Shown piece after piece: positions 1-7,881 of a stretch of DNA of 34,092 nucleotides. The notes below the pieces were generated by a model. It ran no database searches. It was not told the origin of the DNA and saw only the letters and a program-made list of their open reading frames with translations. The stretch comes from a virus. Position 1 is the stretch's first letter. Every line of letters starts with the position of its first letter. The translations under genes and the position numbers were made by a program. The stretch spans positions 1 through 34,092 of IMG/VR virus record IMGVR_UViG_3300032088_000038; one strand, written 5' to 3'.

Positions 1-90
1 TACCGCCAGGAGGTGGCATACCGCCAGGAGGTGGCATACCGCCAGGAGGTGGCATACCGCCAGGAGGTGGCATACCGCCAGGAGGTGGAG
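1..90. repeat. 18-bp coding tandem repeat (MPPPGG units)
   Basis: Four nearly identical 18-bp units (taccgccaggaggtggca) plus a fifth partial unit run from the window edge to about position 90. Read on the minus strand they encode MPPPGG repeats at the visible end of the partial gene. The array may continue outside the window. A related 18-bp array lies in the gene at 2392-2757. Confidence 0.9.
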
Positions 91-1723
91 GTCCCATCTG
101 CGGCTCAGGTCCAAAGATACTTGATAGCTTAGTTAAATTTCTTGGGGAAACCAGTGAATACCGCTTAGTTCCTGCTTCTATTATAGAAGGTATATCTTTA
201 CGAATAACATCTACATTAATTCCTAAGCTGGCTACTTTGGTAAGAAGGTCTTTCTTAGTCTCAAACCTAAGTCCGTCACACACCCAATAATTACCAGCTC
301 TATTATGGGCTACCTTTAATGTATCATCGGATATATCATCTAGCTTAGTAGATACAACTTTACTTAACTGATCTGTGTCTTTGAGAAGGTCGTTTAATTT
401 AGCCACCTTAGACACTTTTAGTCCTACGTAGTGACCGGGTATGTATAATATACCACCCACCCTCTTAGGTATGGAAACCCCCTTAGAGGTAGTTATTACT
501 ACAGGTGTGCCTCCCGACATGGCAGTAAACCCGTCAGAGTTCTTAGCTACTCTTTTAATAGAATCTTCTAATATGACAGCGTTAGTAACACCGTCTCCCT
601 TTACACCTATAAATAGGTTCATACCGTTCTTAACCTCGCCCTTATATCCAGAAATAGCTTTAGCTACCCGAGAGGTAGGTGGTAAAGGTGTGCTATCCGG
701 TATAGCTAAAAGATCCCCGTGTACTAGTGCGTACCTCCCAGTAGGTCTAATAACCAGGTAGGACTTAACCTCATCTTTAACTCTACCAGATTCTAAGGTA
801 TATTGAGTAAACGGATTAGGTATAATAACTACCTTATCCTTTTTACCCCCAGAGGTAACTACTGTATATAAACCGGGAGATCTAGGATTTGTAAGACCAG
901 AGGTGGAGTTAGGATCTAAGTTAAGCGGGGACTCTTTACTAACTGCTACTTTAGCCCAGGTTCTTAGATCCCTAGTTACCACTCCCGAATCCCTAGCTAC
1001 TTTGTAAGCTGCTAACTTCGAAGCGCCGAAAGCACTCTCAAAGTCTTCTAAGTTAGAAGTAGTATCTAATATAAAAACCTGCGGATCCCTAGAAGCTTCT
1101 TTTTTAAAAGAAGGTTTCAAGGCTAGAACTAAATCAGAACCATGATATTTCATAGCTGTCTTTAATAAAAGTTCATTACCCCTTAGCATATTAGAAAAAG
1201 CTACTTTAGTATTATCGTCACAACTATCTATAGTCCTAAGTAACTTAGTTCTATCATAACTGGCGTATACAAACCTACCTGTGCTGGGGGGCAAAGTTAA
1301 TGCCCTAACGTCCATATCTGAGCTAAGAGTCTTAGGTGCCTTGGCAGACTTACCTAAGTAATTACTTTCAGGATTAGACATCTCCTGAACCCATTTATCT
1401 GATAAGGGTACGTAGGTTTTGCTCTGCTCTGAATATATCAACTCCGGAGGTTTAACTTTACCGTCCGACATAACGATAGGGATCATTGCTTTTTTAGTCC
1501 CCACTTGGAGTGAGAAAGCACCTATCGCCTTATTACCCTCGATATCTACTTCTAAGACCCTGAAATCCGTGACGCTAGGTACAATAGTAGGGGCTTTACC
1601 TTCCAACATACCGTAGGCTAAGTCTGTAAATAACTGCTTTAGCTGAGCTTCCTCAGGGGAACCCACACCTTGCTGTTCTTGCTCGTTCATTGTTTTAGGT
1701 GATATAGCTGCTAGCTTAATCAT
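1..1723 (-). CDS. Large probable virion-associated protein, 3' end beyond window
   Basis: This frame is open from an ATG at 1723 to the left edge, about 574 codons, so the C-terminus is missing. The start overlaps the stop of the upstream metallopeptidase gene (TAA at 1718-1716), which suggests translational coupling. The protein begins MIKLAAISPKTMNEQEQQG and is a mixed alpha/beta-looking, soluble sequence with no transmembrane segment. Its visible C-terminal end switches abruptly into MPPPGG repeats. I do not recognise a family. Its place downstream of other probable structural genes on the same strand suggests a virion or virion-assembly role. That role is inference; the open frame itself is certain. 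Confidence 0.8.
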   Translation of the reverse strand, partial: MIKLAAISPKTMNEQEQQGVGSPEEAQLKQLFTDLAYGMLEGKAPTIVPSVTDFRVLEVDIEGNKAIGAFSLQVGTKKAMIPIVMSDGKVKPPELIYSEQSKTYVPLSDKWVQEMSNPESNYLGKSAKAPKTLSSDMDVRALTLPPSTGRFVYASYDRTKLLRTIDSCDDNTKVAFSNMLRGNELLLKTAMKYHGSDLVLALKPSFKKEASRDPQVFILDTTSNLEDFESAFGASKLAAYKVARDSGVVTRDLRTWAKVAVSKESPLNLDPNSTSGLTNPRSPGLYTVVTSGGKKDKVVIIPNPFTQYTLESGRVKDEVKSYLVIRPTGRYALVHGDLLAIPDSTPLPPTSRVAKAISGYKGEVKNGMNLFIGVKGDGVTNAVILEDSIKRVAKNSDGFTAMSGGTPVVITTSKGVSIPKRVGGILYIPGHYVGLKVSKVAKLNDLLKDTDQLSKVVSTKLDDISDDTLKVAHNRAGNYWVCDGLRFETKKDLLTKVASLGINVDVIRKDIPSIIEAGTKRYSLVSPRNLTKLSSIFGPEPQMGPPPPGGMPPPGGMPPPGGMPPPGGMPPPGG

Positions 1724-2324
1724 TAGTATCTTCTCCTAGTAACTTTTTAGATAAATAGTAAGTAGTAGGGGCGGTTAAGTCACTAATACTATGGCTTACA
1801 ATACCAGGAACCATAGCAGCACCTGTACGTAACTTAGTAGGACTATGGTATATAGCACTACCTGATGCTTTAAGTTCCTCAAATAAATTAGGGGCAGTTA
1901 CTGCGGCAGATATACCTGTGGCTATATCCAAAGCTTTATCTTTTTGCTCCCTAGTCATCTTAGGGTTTAATCCTATAAAAGTAGATACAGGCAGAGCCAG
2001 TGCGTTACTTATTCTACTAGCCCTTTTAGAAGCGCGAAGCAAGCCTTTATAAAAATCACTAGCGTTCGCTAACGAGGCTGCGTGACCCATCTCATGTGCT
2101 AAGACATCTGATGACTTATGTCCTATACCTAACCGGTTATTTTTAAAATCATAAAAGGAAACCCCGGGAGCAGATTTGCCTACGTAAGTTTCCTTAATGT
2201 GAGGATTAGCACCTGCCATAGAGGATACTAAAGATTGTATCTTACTAACCTGATCCTCATCTAAACCTAAAGCTAACCTAAGTCGGTTAGCCCCATCCAT
2301 ACTGGCTAAATCCTGTATACGCAT
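1716..2324 (-). CDS. Small HExxH zinc-metallopeptidase-like protein
   Basis: This 202-residue protein has the zincin signature HEMGH at residues 77-81 (His77, Glu78, His81), within DVLAHEMGHAAS. In zincins the two His bind zinc and the Glu is the general base. A third ligand is not obvious. The remainder has moderately hydrophobic Ala/Leu-rich helices (about residues 105-150). There is no signal peptide. It lies in a run of probable virion genes, so a virion-maturation or host-envelope role is possible, but the substrate is unknown. The start has only a short RBS (ATAGGT) that lies inside a predicted hairpin at 2331-2372. The stop overlaps the next gene's ATG. Confidence 0.75.
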   Translation of the reverse strand: MRIQDLASMDGANRLRLALGLDEDQVSKIQSLVSSMAGANPHIKETYVGKSAPGVSFYDFKNNRLGIGHKSSDVLAHEMGHAASLANASDFYKGLLRASKRASRISNALALPVSTFIGLNPKMTREQKDKALDIATGISAAVTAPNLFEELKASGSAIYHSPTKLRTGAAMVPGIVSHSISDLTAPTTYYLSKKLLGEDTND

Positions 2325-2330
2325 TACTAG

Positions 2331-2372
2331 TACCTATCTTTAAGACTCTTTATTCTGAGTTAATGATAGGTA
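2331..2372 (-). promoter_or_regulatory. Hairpin enclosing the RBS of the metallopeptidase gene
   Basis: TACCTATC (2331-2338) is an exact inverted match to GATAGGTA (2365-2372). A second inner stem pairs TAAGACTC with GAGTTA around TTTATTCT. On the minus-strand transcript the arm nearest the ATG contains the presumed Shine-Dalgarno GATAGGT. Folding would therefore hide the ribosome site of the 1716-2324 gene. Regulation is inferred. Confidence 0.5.
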
Positions 2373-2391
2373 TTAATCCTTAGTAAGTCTA

Positions 2392-2757
2392 CTACATAGC
2401 CGGAGGTGGACCAGGAGGAGGAGCACCGCCAGGAGGAGGAGCACCGCCAGGAGGAGGAGCACCGCCAGGAGGAGGAGCACCGCCAGGAGGAGGAGCACCG
2501 CCAGGAGGAGGAGGGGCACCACCCCCTGCCTGTTGCTGATATTGCTCAAATAGTATGCTAAGTACCTCTAGTATCTTCATCATAGATTCTAGATCTTGAG
2601 GACCTATAGATTGGCCGATCATCTGAGCTTCTTGAGGGTTAGCCTGAGCCGCTATCTCTGCACCTTGAGCTACCTTTTCAAAAGGTACTTCAGGTAACAG
2701 CCCACTGTCTGCGAAAGCTCTAGTCATACCCATGATGTAGGCTGTTTTTAGTTGCAT
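2392..2757 (-). CDS. Small protein with collagen-like APPPGG repeat tail
   Basis: This 121-residue protein has an alpha-helical N-terminal half (MQLKTAYIMGMTRAFADSG, then FEKVAQGAEIAAQ) and a C-terminal third of APPPGG repeats ending PPGPPPAM. The N-terminus matches the AY..G...A pattern found in several neighbours, suggesting a shared targeting or assembly signal. The start lies just after the upstream gene's stop. I recognise no family. The repeat tail could be a flexible or polyproline spacer, comparable to collagen-like tails in phage virion proteins, but it lacks strict Gly-X-Y periodicity. A virion location is inferred from neighbours. Confidence 0.8.
   Translation of the reverse strand: MQLKTAYIMGMTRAFADSGLLPEVPFEKVAQGAEIAAQANPQEAQMIGQSIGPQDLESMMKILEVLSILFEQYQQQAGGGAPPPPGGAPPPGGAPPPGGAPPPGGAPPPGGAPPPGPPPAM
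2407..2520. repeat. 18-bp coding tandem repeat (APPPGG units)
   Basis: Five or more near-identical 18-bp units (aggaggaggagcaccgcc) encode APPPGG on the minus strand. Units are almost free of synonymous variation, indicating recent expansion or slippage. The unit length equals that of the array at 1-90, with Ala replacing Met. Confidence 0.9.
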
Positions 2758-2758
2758 G

Positions 2759-3919
2759 TTAGTACCCCAGACCTAGTTGACCCAGGATGTAAGAGGCCTT
2801 TTTCTCTTCTTCTTTTTCTTCCTTCATCTCAGCTATGATCTTGTCTTGCATATGTTTGGGTAGCGTTTTCTGTTTTTCCGACAAAAGGTCCTCGTCTGAG
2901 CTACCTTCTTCTTTTTCTTCTTCACCCTCATCCATAGCCCACTTAATACGTTGGATGTATTGAGCACGCTCAGGCTGTGACATACCGATCATGGTGCGGA
3001 GTGCCGCTAACTTATCAGTCTGAGTTAGACTCATAGGTAGGAAGGGACCTACTTCTTCTGCTGTTTTAGCTAGTAGGTAATTAAAAGCTGCACTCTTATT
3101 ACTATCTCCAGAAGCAATATCTAGATCACTAGCCGCATTGTTATCCCTAAGATCCTTCATATCAGCTGTTCCAGGCGTAGCATTAGAGTCACCCTTAGCC
3201 AATCCCTGAGCCACGTTAGCGTACGCTGGGTTTCTACGAGGATCTTCTTCTGTTTGGTAATCACTACTACTACCATTCATACCTGCTCCGCCTAAAGCAT
3301 TAGCTGAGCCACCCGAGGCGGCATCTGAGCTTAACTTACGTAAGATAGCCGCAGCTGTCTTAGCATCTAAGCTAACTCCCTCATGTAGGGGCTTCATACT
3401 AGCTGTACCAGGTACAGCGTTCTTTTTAGGATCAGCTAATCCTTGCCGGCCATTTAAGTGAGCATAGGCGTTATTAGATCTAGGGCCTGCTTCTGTTTGG
3501 AAGTTCCCAGGATTTTGAGGAGAGGAGTTAGCTACGCCTGTAATCTGAGCCTGAGAAGCAGACTTGAGGTAAGCAACTACTTCCCTAGCTTCTTCCTCAG
3601 ACATCGCGTCTTCATCCGCAGCCCCACCCTCTGCACTCTCAACGAGCTCAGCTAGTTCTTCCTGACCTTCGCCAGCAGCTTCTAGTAGTTTCTTTTTCTC
3701 CTCAGGAGAAAGATCCTCCTCAGCATTGGAAGCCATAGCGGCCATAGCTTGAGCCAACTCTTCATCAGATACCTCTTCTGCGGCATCATCATCAATGGCT
3801 AGAGCAGCTAACTTTACAGCTAAGTCTGCTTGGAACTCATTCTGGTAGGGCTGAATAGCTCCTGAAGAAACAAGGGCGTTTTGGGCACCCCTAACATATG
3901 CAAATTTTAGTAGAGACAT
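2759..3919 (-). CDS. Acidic virion-associated candidate with internal duplication
   Basis: This 386-residue, strongly acidic protein has long Glu/Asp/Ala-rich helical stretches (about 40-120) and a charged Glu/Lys-rich C-terminus. Its N-terminus, MSLLKFAYVRGAQNALVSSG, shares the AY..G...A pattern with neighbours. Residues about 141-178 and 222-257 are a diverged duplication: both contain QTE..PR.N.AYA, then QGLA, then PGTA.MK.L. The composition resembles scaffold or internal virion proteins, but no family is recognised. The gene has a 47-bp leader with inverted repeats, and the small repeat protein follows immediately downstream. Confidence 0.8.
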   Translation of the reverse strand: MSLLKFAYVRGAQNALVSSGAIQPYQNEFQADLAVKLAALAIDDDAAEEVSDEELAQAMAAMASNAEEDLSPEEKKKLLEAAGEGQEELAELVESAEGGAADEDAMSEEEAREVVAYLKSASQAQITGVANSSPQNPGNFQTEAGPRSNNAYAHLNGRQGLADPKKNAVPGTASMKPLHEGVSLDAKTAAAILRKLSSDAASGGSANALGGAGMNGSSSDYQTEEDPRRNPAYANVAQGLAKGDSNATPGTADMKDLRDNNAASDLDIASGDSNKSAAFNYLLAKTAEEVGPFLPMSLTQTDKLAALRTMIGMSQPERAQYIQRIKWAMDEGEEEKEEGSSDEDLLSEKQKTLPKHMQDKIIAEMKEEKEEEKKASYILGQLGLGY

Positions 3920-3966
3920 CTCTAGCTCCCTATATGTATATAGACAAATTATTTGTTAAAAGTATA
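3920..3966 (-). promoter_or_regulatory. AT-rich leader with palindromes before the acidic protein gene
   Basis: The 47-bp gap between two minus-strand genes contains the palindrome ACAAATTATTTGT and a near-palindrome CTATATGTATATAG just upstream of the RBS (GGGAG). It could hold a promoter or a transcript-processing hairpin. No match to the 16-bp motif found upstream of plus-strand units. Confidence 0.3.
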
Positions 3967-4668
3967 TTAACTAGGTACGGCTGCGTCTAGTATTACATCA
4001 GACGCCCTAGGTAATCTAGTAGAATTCGTAGTGACTAAATTTAAAAGAGGAGCTACTGGGTCTAGCCCTGAGCCCACAGCTGAACCTAAATGTTCCCCTA
4101 GCATACTAGCGCCTATCCCCCCCACTAAACCTAAGGGTGCCGCCGCGGCAAACCCTAAACCGCTACCTAAAGCCCCAAGTACTCCAGAGGCACCGCCGTA
4201 TTGCTCGTGAGAAGGTGTGTCTAAACTAGACTTAATATCTGATAGGGGGAACCCTAGCAAAAACAGAGGATTAATACCTTGACCTATACCTTTAGAGGCT
4301 AACATCCTAGAAGCCTTAGCCTTAGATATATTCTCACCCGTGTAGGGATTTAAAACTTCCTTAGACCCCTTAGAGTCCTTAAAGTTTTTTATAAGTTCTT
4401 TGTACTTAGGGTCTATTGCTAACTCACCTCTAACTAAACCTCCGGGTCCAAGTACGCCCCCCTGTGTGTAGCGAGCCTTAAGTGCATCTGTTGTACCTTT
4501 TTTACCTATCAGTATATCTCCCATAAGACGACGCTTACCTAAAGCTTTGGGATCTATTCTACCAGTTTCAGATACATGCTTGCGAATACTTGATTGAATT
4601 TCAGGGGCTAGTTTTTCCGTACCTACCAAAAGTTTAGCTAATCTATCCGCTATTCCTATTTTTGACAT
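3967..4668 (-). CDS. Unknown protein with Gly/Ala-rich hydrophobic C-terminal half
   Basis: I place the start at ATG 4668 (MSKIGIADRLAKLL, 233 residues), not the upstream in-frame ATG at 4704, because GGGAGGT lies at the right distance before it. The start overlaps the stop region of the beta' C-terminal gene. Residues about 1-140 are basic and soluble. Residues about 155-210 are a long Gly/Ala/Leu-rich hydrophobic stretch with glycine-zipper spacing, as in membrane-inserting or channel-forming phage virion proteins. Family unknown; a membrane-penetration role is inference. Confidence 0.75.
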   Translation of the reverse strand: MSKIGIADRLAKLLVGTEKLAPEIQSSIRKHVSETGRIDPKALGKRRLMGDILIGKKGTTDALKARYTQGGVLGPGGLVRGELAIDPKYKELIKNFKDSKGSKEVLNPYTGENISKAKASRMLASKGIGQGINPLFLLGFPLSDIKSSLDTPSHEQYGGASGVLGALGSGLGFAAAAPLGLVGGIGASMLGEHLGSAVGSGLDPVAPLLNLVTTNSTRLPRASDVILDAAVPS

Positions 4669-4669
4669 G

Positions 4670-6445
4670 TTAGTACCTCCCTTTAGAATCTCTACGCATC
4701 TCATGCCCTACAGCCAAAGCGGGTAAAGGGTTGTGGGAATGTAGGTCTGCTTTCTCACCAAAGGTAGCAGCGTTTATAATAGTAGCCTTTTGGTACCTGT
4801 ATCCCAATCTTTGCATCCAGTTAGGGTTTAAGAGGGGAGTTCTTGTGGCAGAAGCCATAACCGGGGTTAAGCGCATAGGACTACCTGTTGCCTTAACTCG
4901 GTTAATACCTTGTTTTTTTAAGTCTTCAGCTACTCTTTTAGTTATCCTAGTTCCAGGTAAGTGATTTCCATGGGTGGAAGTTAAGACTTTACCTACACTC
5001 TCTTTAGTGGCTAACTCAGAACCCTTACCATCAAAAGCTTTTCGTATCTGAGATACTGATACAACGTCTCCAGGTACAAAGCCTGGAAGACCACTATCTA
5101 CTTTGACGTAATTGAGTTGACTTTTGGCTAAAAGCTCCAAGTGCCTTGGGTCCACATCCTTACCACTGTCTGAGTATACATTACGGAGAGATTTCATTAG
5201 GTATTCCCTGCCGGCCCCAAGACCCTTGTGTTTTATAACATCATCGGGAGCAACTATTCCTGTAGCTAAGGTGTCACCTGCCTCTAACCTCTGACCTTTT
5301 TTAACATGCAGCTTTCTACCCGGGGGTACATAATGTTGTGTACCTTCAATATCTAAATCGAACCCCCCTTGAGGAGCCTTAGTTATGGAGTTAACTTTCC
5401 CAGTCATTTCAGATATAGGCGCTCTTTGGAAGAAGTTTTTAGGCACTTCTATAAACTGCTTAAAGGCTGCTAAGCCTTTTGGTGTTTGCACATCACCTTC
5501 GACTAGGGAGACCCCATGCTTGGCACTTAGGGCCATCTGGGTTAGAGGCTCTGATAGAGACTGAGCTGACCTAATACCTACGTTTTGCCCTATGGCATAT
5601 GACCTACCTCTATTATTAACTCCCATACATTTTTGACAGACACCGCTCTCCAAGTCACAGGTCATAGGGGATCTTACGCGTATAGACTTACCGGCCCTGG
5701 CTATGTTAGCGGCCTCCTTACCCCCTATCAAAGAACCTGCCGTAGTGTATCTACCTTCTACCGCGTTATCCCCCGCATCAAACATAATACCGTTTTTAGT
5801 ACCGCAGTCAGCAGATGATATTACCTGTTCACTCATAACAGAAGCCAGTACCTTTTGCATCTCCCCAGGCTCTGCAGTGCCTAACTGACCTTTTATAACC
5901 TGGGATCTACTTTCATCACCTGCTATCCAAGCCTCGGCAGGAGATAAACCCTCCGAGTAACCCCTTTCTATTAAGAAAGGAACAGGTGAGCCATCCCAGT
6001 CACCTACTATACCCGGGCTACTAACCATCTTCATGAGCTGGTTCATATTACCCCTACTACCAGACCTAGCCATCATGCCCATATCTCCGGGATGTTTAGA
6101 TGTTAAGTCTCGTAATTTAGTCTGAGTGTCTAATAAGATAGACATCTTTTTCTTATGGTTACTACCAGCGGTTCTTAGTAAACGTTTAGCATTATTTATT
6201 ATAGGGTTACGTTTATTATACTCGGGCTCTATATCATCCAGACCTACAGATATACCTTCAAAGGTTGAAAATTCATCACCTAATTTCTTTATTTTAGGAG
6301 CTACAAACTTATAAGACTCAGGGCTATCTTTAGCTAATCTAAGCATAGAACTCTTTAGGTTCTTAGTGGTCAGAGGACCACTTATCTTATAGTCCGTAGG
6401 TAACTTATCATTTACTAAAATGTCAGCTAGTTTACCACGTATCAT
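4670..6445 (-). CDS. RNA polymerase beta' C-terminal subunit (bridge helix, trigger loop)
   Basis: This 591-residue protein matches the second half of bacterial RpoC. A bridge-helix-like segment (ARSGSRGNMNQLMKM, about 126-140) precedes GIVGDWDGSPVPF. The second beta' zinc site is present: Cys214 (ADCGTKNGI) and Cys263, Cys270, Cys273 (TCDLESGVCQKC). The trigger loop follows at 297-312 (SLSEPLTQMALSAKHG). His310 aligns with the conserved trigger-loop His, while the Met-Arg pair of E. coli (TMRTFH) is replaced. The C-terminal NAATFGEKADLH block matches the RpoC C-terminus (SAASFQETTRVL). It is much shorter than the corresponding RpoC part and must complement the fused subunit encoded at 7874-12244. 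It has a good TAGGAG RBS. Minus-strand neighbours are probable virion genes. Confidence 0.92.
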   Translation of the reverse strand: MIRGKLADILVNDKLPTDYKISGPLTTKNLKSSMLRLAKDSPESYKFVAPKIKKLGDEFSTFEGISVGLDDIEPEYNKRNPIINNAKRLLRTAGSNHKKKMSILLDTQTKLRDLTSKHPGDMGMMARSGSRGNMNQLMKMVSSPGIVGDWDGSPVPFLIERGYSEGLSPAEAWIAGDESRSQVIKGQLGTAEPGEMQKVLASVMSEQVISSADCGTKNGIMFDAGDNAVEGRYTTAGSLIGGKEAANIARAGKSIRVRSPMTCDLESGVCQKCMGVNNRGRSYAIGQNVGIRSAQSLSEPLTQMALSAKHGVSLVEGDVQTPKGLAAFKQFIEVPKNFFQRAPISEMTGKVNSITKAPQGGFDLDIEGTQHYVPPGRKLHVKKGQRLEAGDTLATGIVAPDDVIKHKGLGAGREYLMKSLRNVYSDSGKDVDPRHLELLAKSQLNYVKVDSGLPGFVPGDVVSVSQIRKAFDGKGSELATKESVGKVLTSTHGNHLPGTRITKRVAEDLKKQGINRVKATGSPMRLTPVMASATRTPLLNPNWMQRLGYRYQKATIINAATFGEKADLHSHNPLPALAVGHEMRRDSKGRY

Positions 6446-6461
6446 ACTATACTCCTAGTAT

Positions 6462-6797
6462 CTAGTAAGGTAAGCCCATAAAGGTATCTTTTTTGATAGA
6501 TGGGTTAGCAAAGGCATGTGCTCCAGCAGCGGATAATAACCCTATAAGACCTGAACCTACCCTACCTGCCCTAAGTCCTCTACCTAGTTTATACCCACCA
6601 TAGCCGCCTACGGCGGTCATAGCTCCTTGGCCTACCCTAGGCATAACACTACTATGGCTAGGGTCGTTATAATAATTTGCATCACTGTCCCCTATACCAT
6701 ACAGCCCGCCTAAAGTACCTCCGATACCTGCGGTTAGTAACCACGGTTTTACAGAAGCCTCTTTACTTAGAGAATAATATCTATGGCGCAAATTCAT
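6462..6797 (-). CDS. Small glycine-zipper membrane-like protein
   Basis: This 111-residue protein begins MNLRHRYYSLSKEASVKPW and continues with two Gly/Ala-rich hydrophobic stretches (about 21-37 and 58-95) rich in GxxxG spacing, typical of short membrane-inserting segments. The ATG overlaps the upstream stop (TAATG), so translation is probably coupled. It is one of three small genes between the two halves of the RNA polymerase. The LSKEA motif recurs near the start of the 33089-33739 protein. No family recognised. Confidence 0.7.
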   Translation of the reverse strand: MNLRHRYYSLSKEASVKPWLLTAGIGGTLGGLYGIGDSDANYYNDPSHSSVMPRVGQGAMTAVGGYGGYKLGRGLRAGRVGSGLIGLLSAAGAHAFANPSIKKDTFMGLPY

Positions 6798-7627
6798 TAA
6801 TGTCCTCCCCTGGCGTCAAAATAAGAAGCAGGTTGATTATTCATAGCACCCTCAACCCCATGCGAAGCGTACATACCTAAGCCCATACCTCCAGCCATAG
6901 TACCTAAGCCCTTAGCGAACCTAGTACCTTTTAGCATAGCCCGAGCCCCCCTGCCGCCTGTTTGGTACCCTGATTGATACAATCCCTTAGTGAAACCACT
7001 TAGCTGCTTCGCTAACTCGGCTTGCTGCGTAGGGGTTAAAGTGGAGGCTGTAAGTAGATTATTTATAGATGTTTGTTGGGTAGCAAGGTCTCCTGTTAGA
7101 TTCAGTCCTTTGTTCTGCTGAGTCCAAGACTCCTTTAGTTTCTTTAAGTGCTTAGGATCTGCTGTACCTGCACTCAGCCTTCTACTGAGGGAACCATGGA
7201 GAGGCTTATTCAAGGCTTGAGATTTAGCTATGGTAGAGGCGGCATCGTCACTGAAACCCATACCCTTAACCATGCCTTGGGTATACTTACCTCCGAAGCC
7301 TGGGGCTAGTAGTTTCTTACCTAAAAACCCGCCTATAGGCATAGCCGCGTTAAAGGCTAAACCTCCGGCTAGACCCTTCAAGAAACCAGAACCGCGTTCA
7401 CCCTCTTCTGCACTCATGGCTCCCATAGCTCCGAAACCTAAGGGCATGCCTATGTGATGGGCGCTTACTCTAGCTAACCCACTACCCCTAGCCCCGAGGT
7501 TACCCATGCCTAAAAGGAACTTACCTGCATTAAATACGTTACCCAGGAAGGCTTTCTTTTCAAAGTCCTCTAGAGCAATAGCCTTTCCCAAGGCGTAAGC
7601 TTTCTCCTCTGGGCTAAGATGGTTCAT
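6797..7627 (-). CDS. Gly/Ala-rich hydrophobic protein, probable virion component
   Basis: This 276-residue protein begins MNHLSPEEKAYALGKAIALEDFEKKAFLGN, carrying the AY..GK..A pattern and FEKKA motif of its neighbours. It has several Gly-rich hydrophobic stretches (about 35-60, 70-110 and 240-262) around a more polar centre (about 140-200). ATGA overlap with the upstream gene and TAATG overlap with the downstream gene point to one coupled transcript with the RNA polymerase genes. The pattern resembles ejected or membrane-contacting phage proteins, but no family is identified. Confidence 0.7.
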   Translation of the reverse strand: MNHLSPEEKAYALGKAIALEDFEKKAFLGNVFNAGKFLLGMGNLGARGSGLARVSAHHIGMPLGFGAMGAMSAEEGERGSGFLKGLAGGLAFNAAMPIGGFLGKKLLAPGFGGKYTQGMVKGMGFSDDAASTIAKSQALNKPLHGSLSRRLSAGTADPKHLKKLKESWTQQNKGLNLTGDLATQQTSINNLLTASTLTPTQQAELAKQLSGFTKGLYQSGYQTGGRGARAMLKGTRFAKGLGTMAGGMGLGMYASHGVEGAMNNQPASYFDARGGH

Positions 7628-7881
7628 ACACTAATACCCGTATTAGAATTAGTTTCTAGTTCCATCTTATCTCCCCAAGTAGCAGAACTAGATCTCTCAG
7701 AGCTATCTAGTATATCAGTAGTATTACGTACTTCAGCATCGTCTCTAACCAAGGAATCTAGTTTCTTAGTTAGCTCATCTACCTCTGTGGTACCTGAGCC
7801 TACAGCCTCTATTTTCTGAGATAGCTTAATAAAAGCCAGCCGCTTACCTAAAAGGTAGGCCTTTCTAAGGTTACTACTCAT
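7624..7881 (-). CDS. Small charged helical protein following the RNAP fusion
   Basis: The start at ATG 7881 (MSSNLRKAYLLGKRLAFIKL, 85 residues) is chosen because it overlaps the RNAP stop by eight bases (ATGAGTAG), the usual coupling arrangement here. An upstream in-frame ATG at 7902 would add seven residues inside the RNAP gene. It is helical, with a basic start and acidic C-terminus, and begins with the AY..GKR.A pattern. It could be an RNAP accessory subunit by position only; there is no detectable similarity to omega or alpha. Confidence 0.7.
   Translation of the reverse strand: MSSNLRKAYLLGKRLAFIKLSQKIEAVGSGTTEVDELTKKLDSLVRDDAEVRNTTDILDSSERSSSATWGDKMELETNSNTGISV

Noticed and set aside
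1-2520. Regular repeats resembling a CRISPR array
   Set aside because: Units are contiguous 18-bp coding repeats without spacers, in frame with PPPGG peptides.
4669-4704. Upstream start for the 3967-4668 gene
   Set aside because: The extra residues read through the RBS and beta' gene end; ATG 4668 has the well-spaced GGGAGGT.
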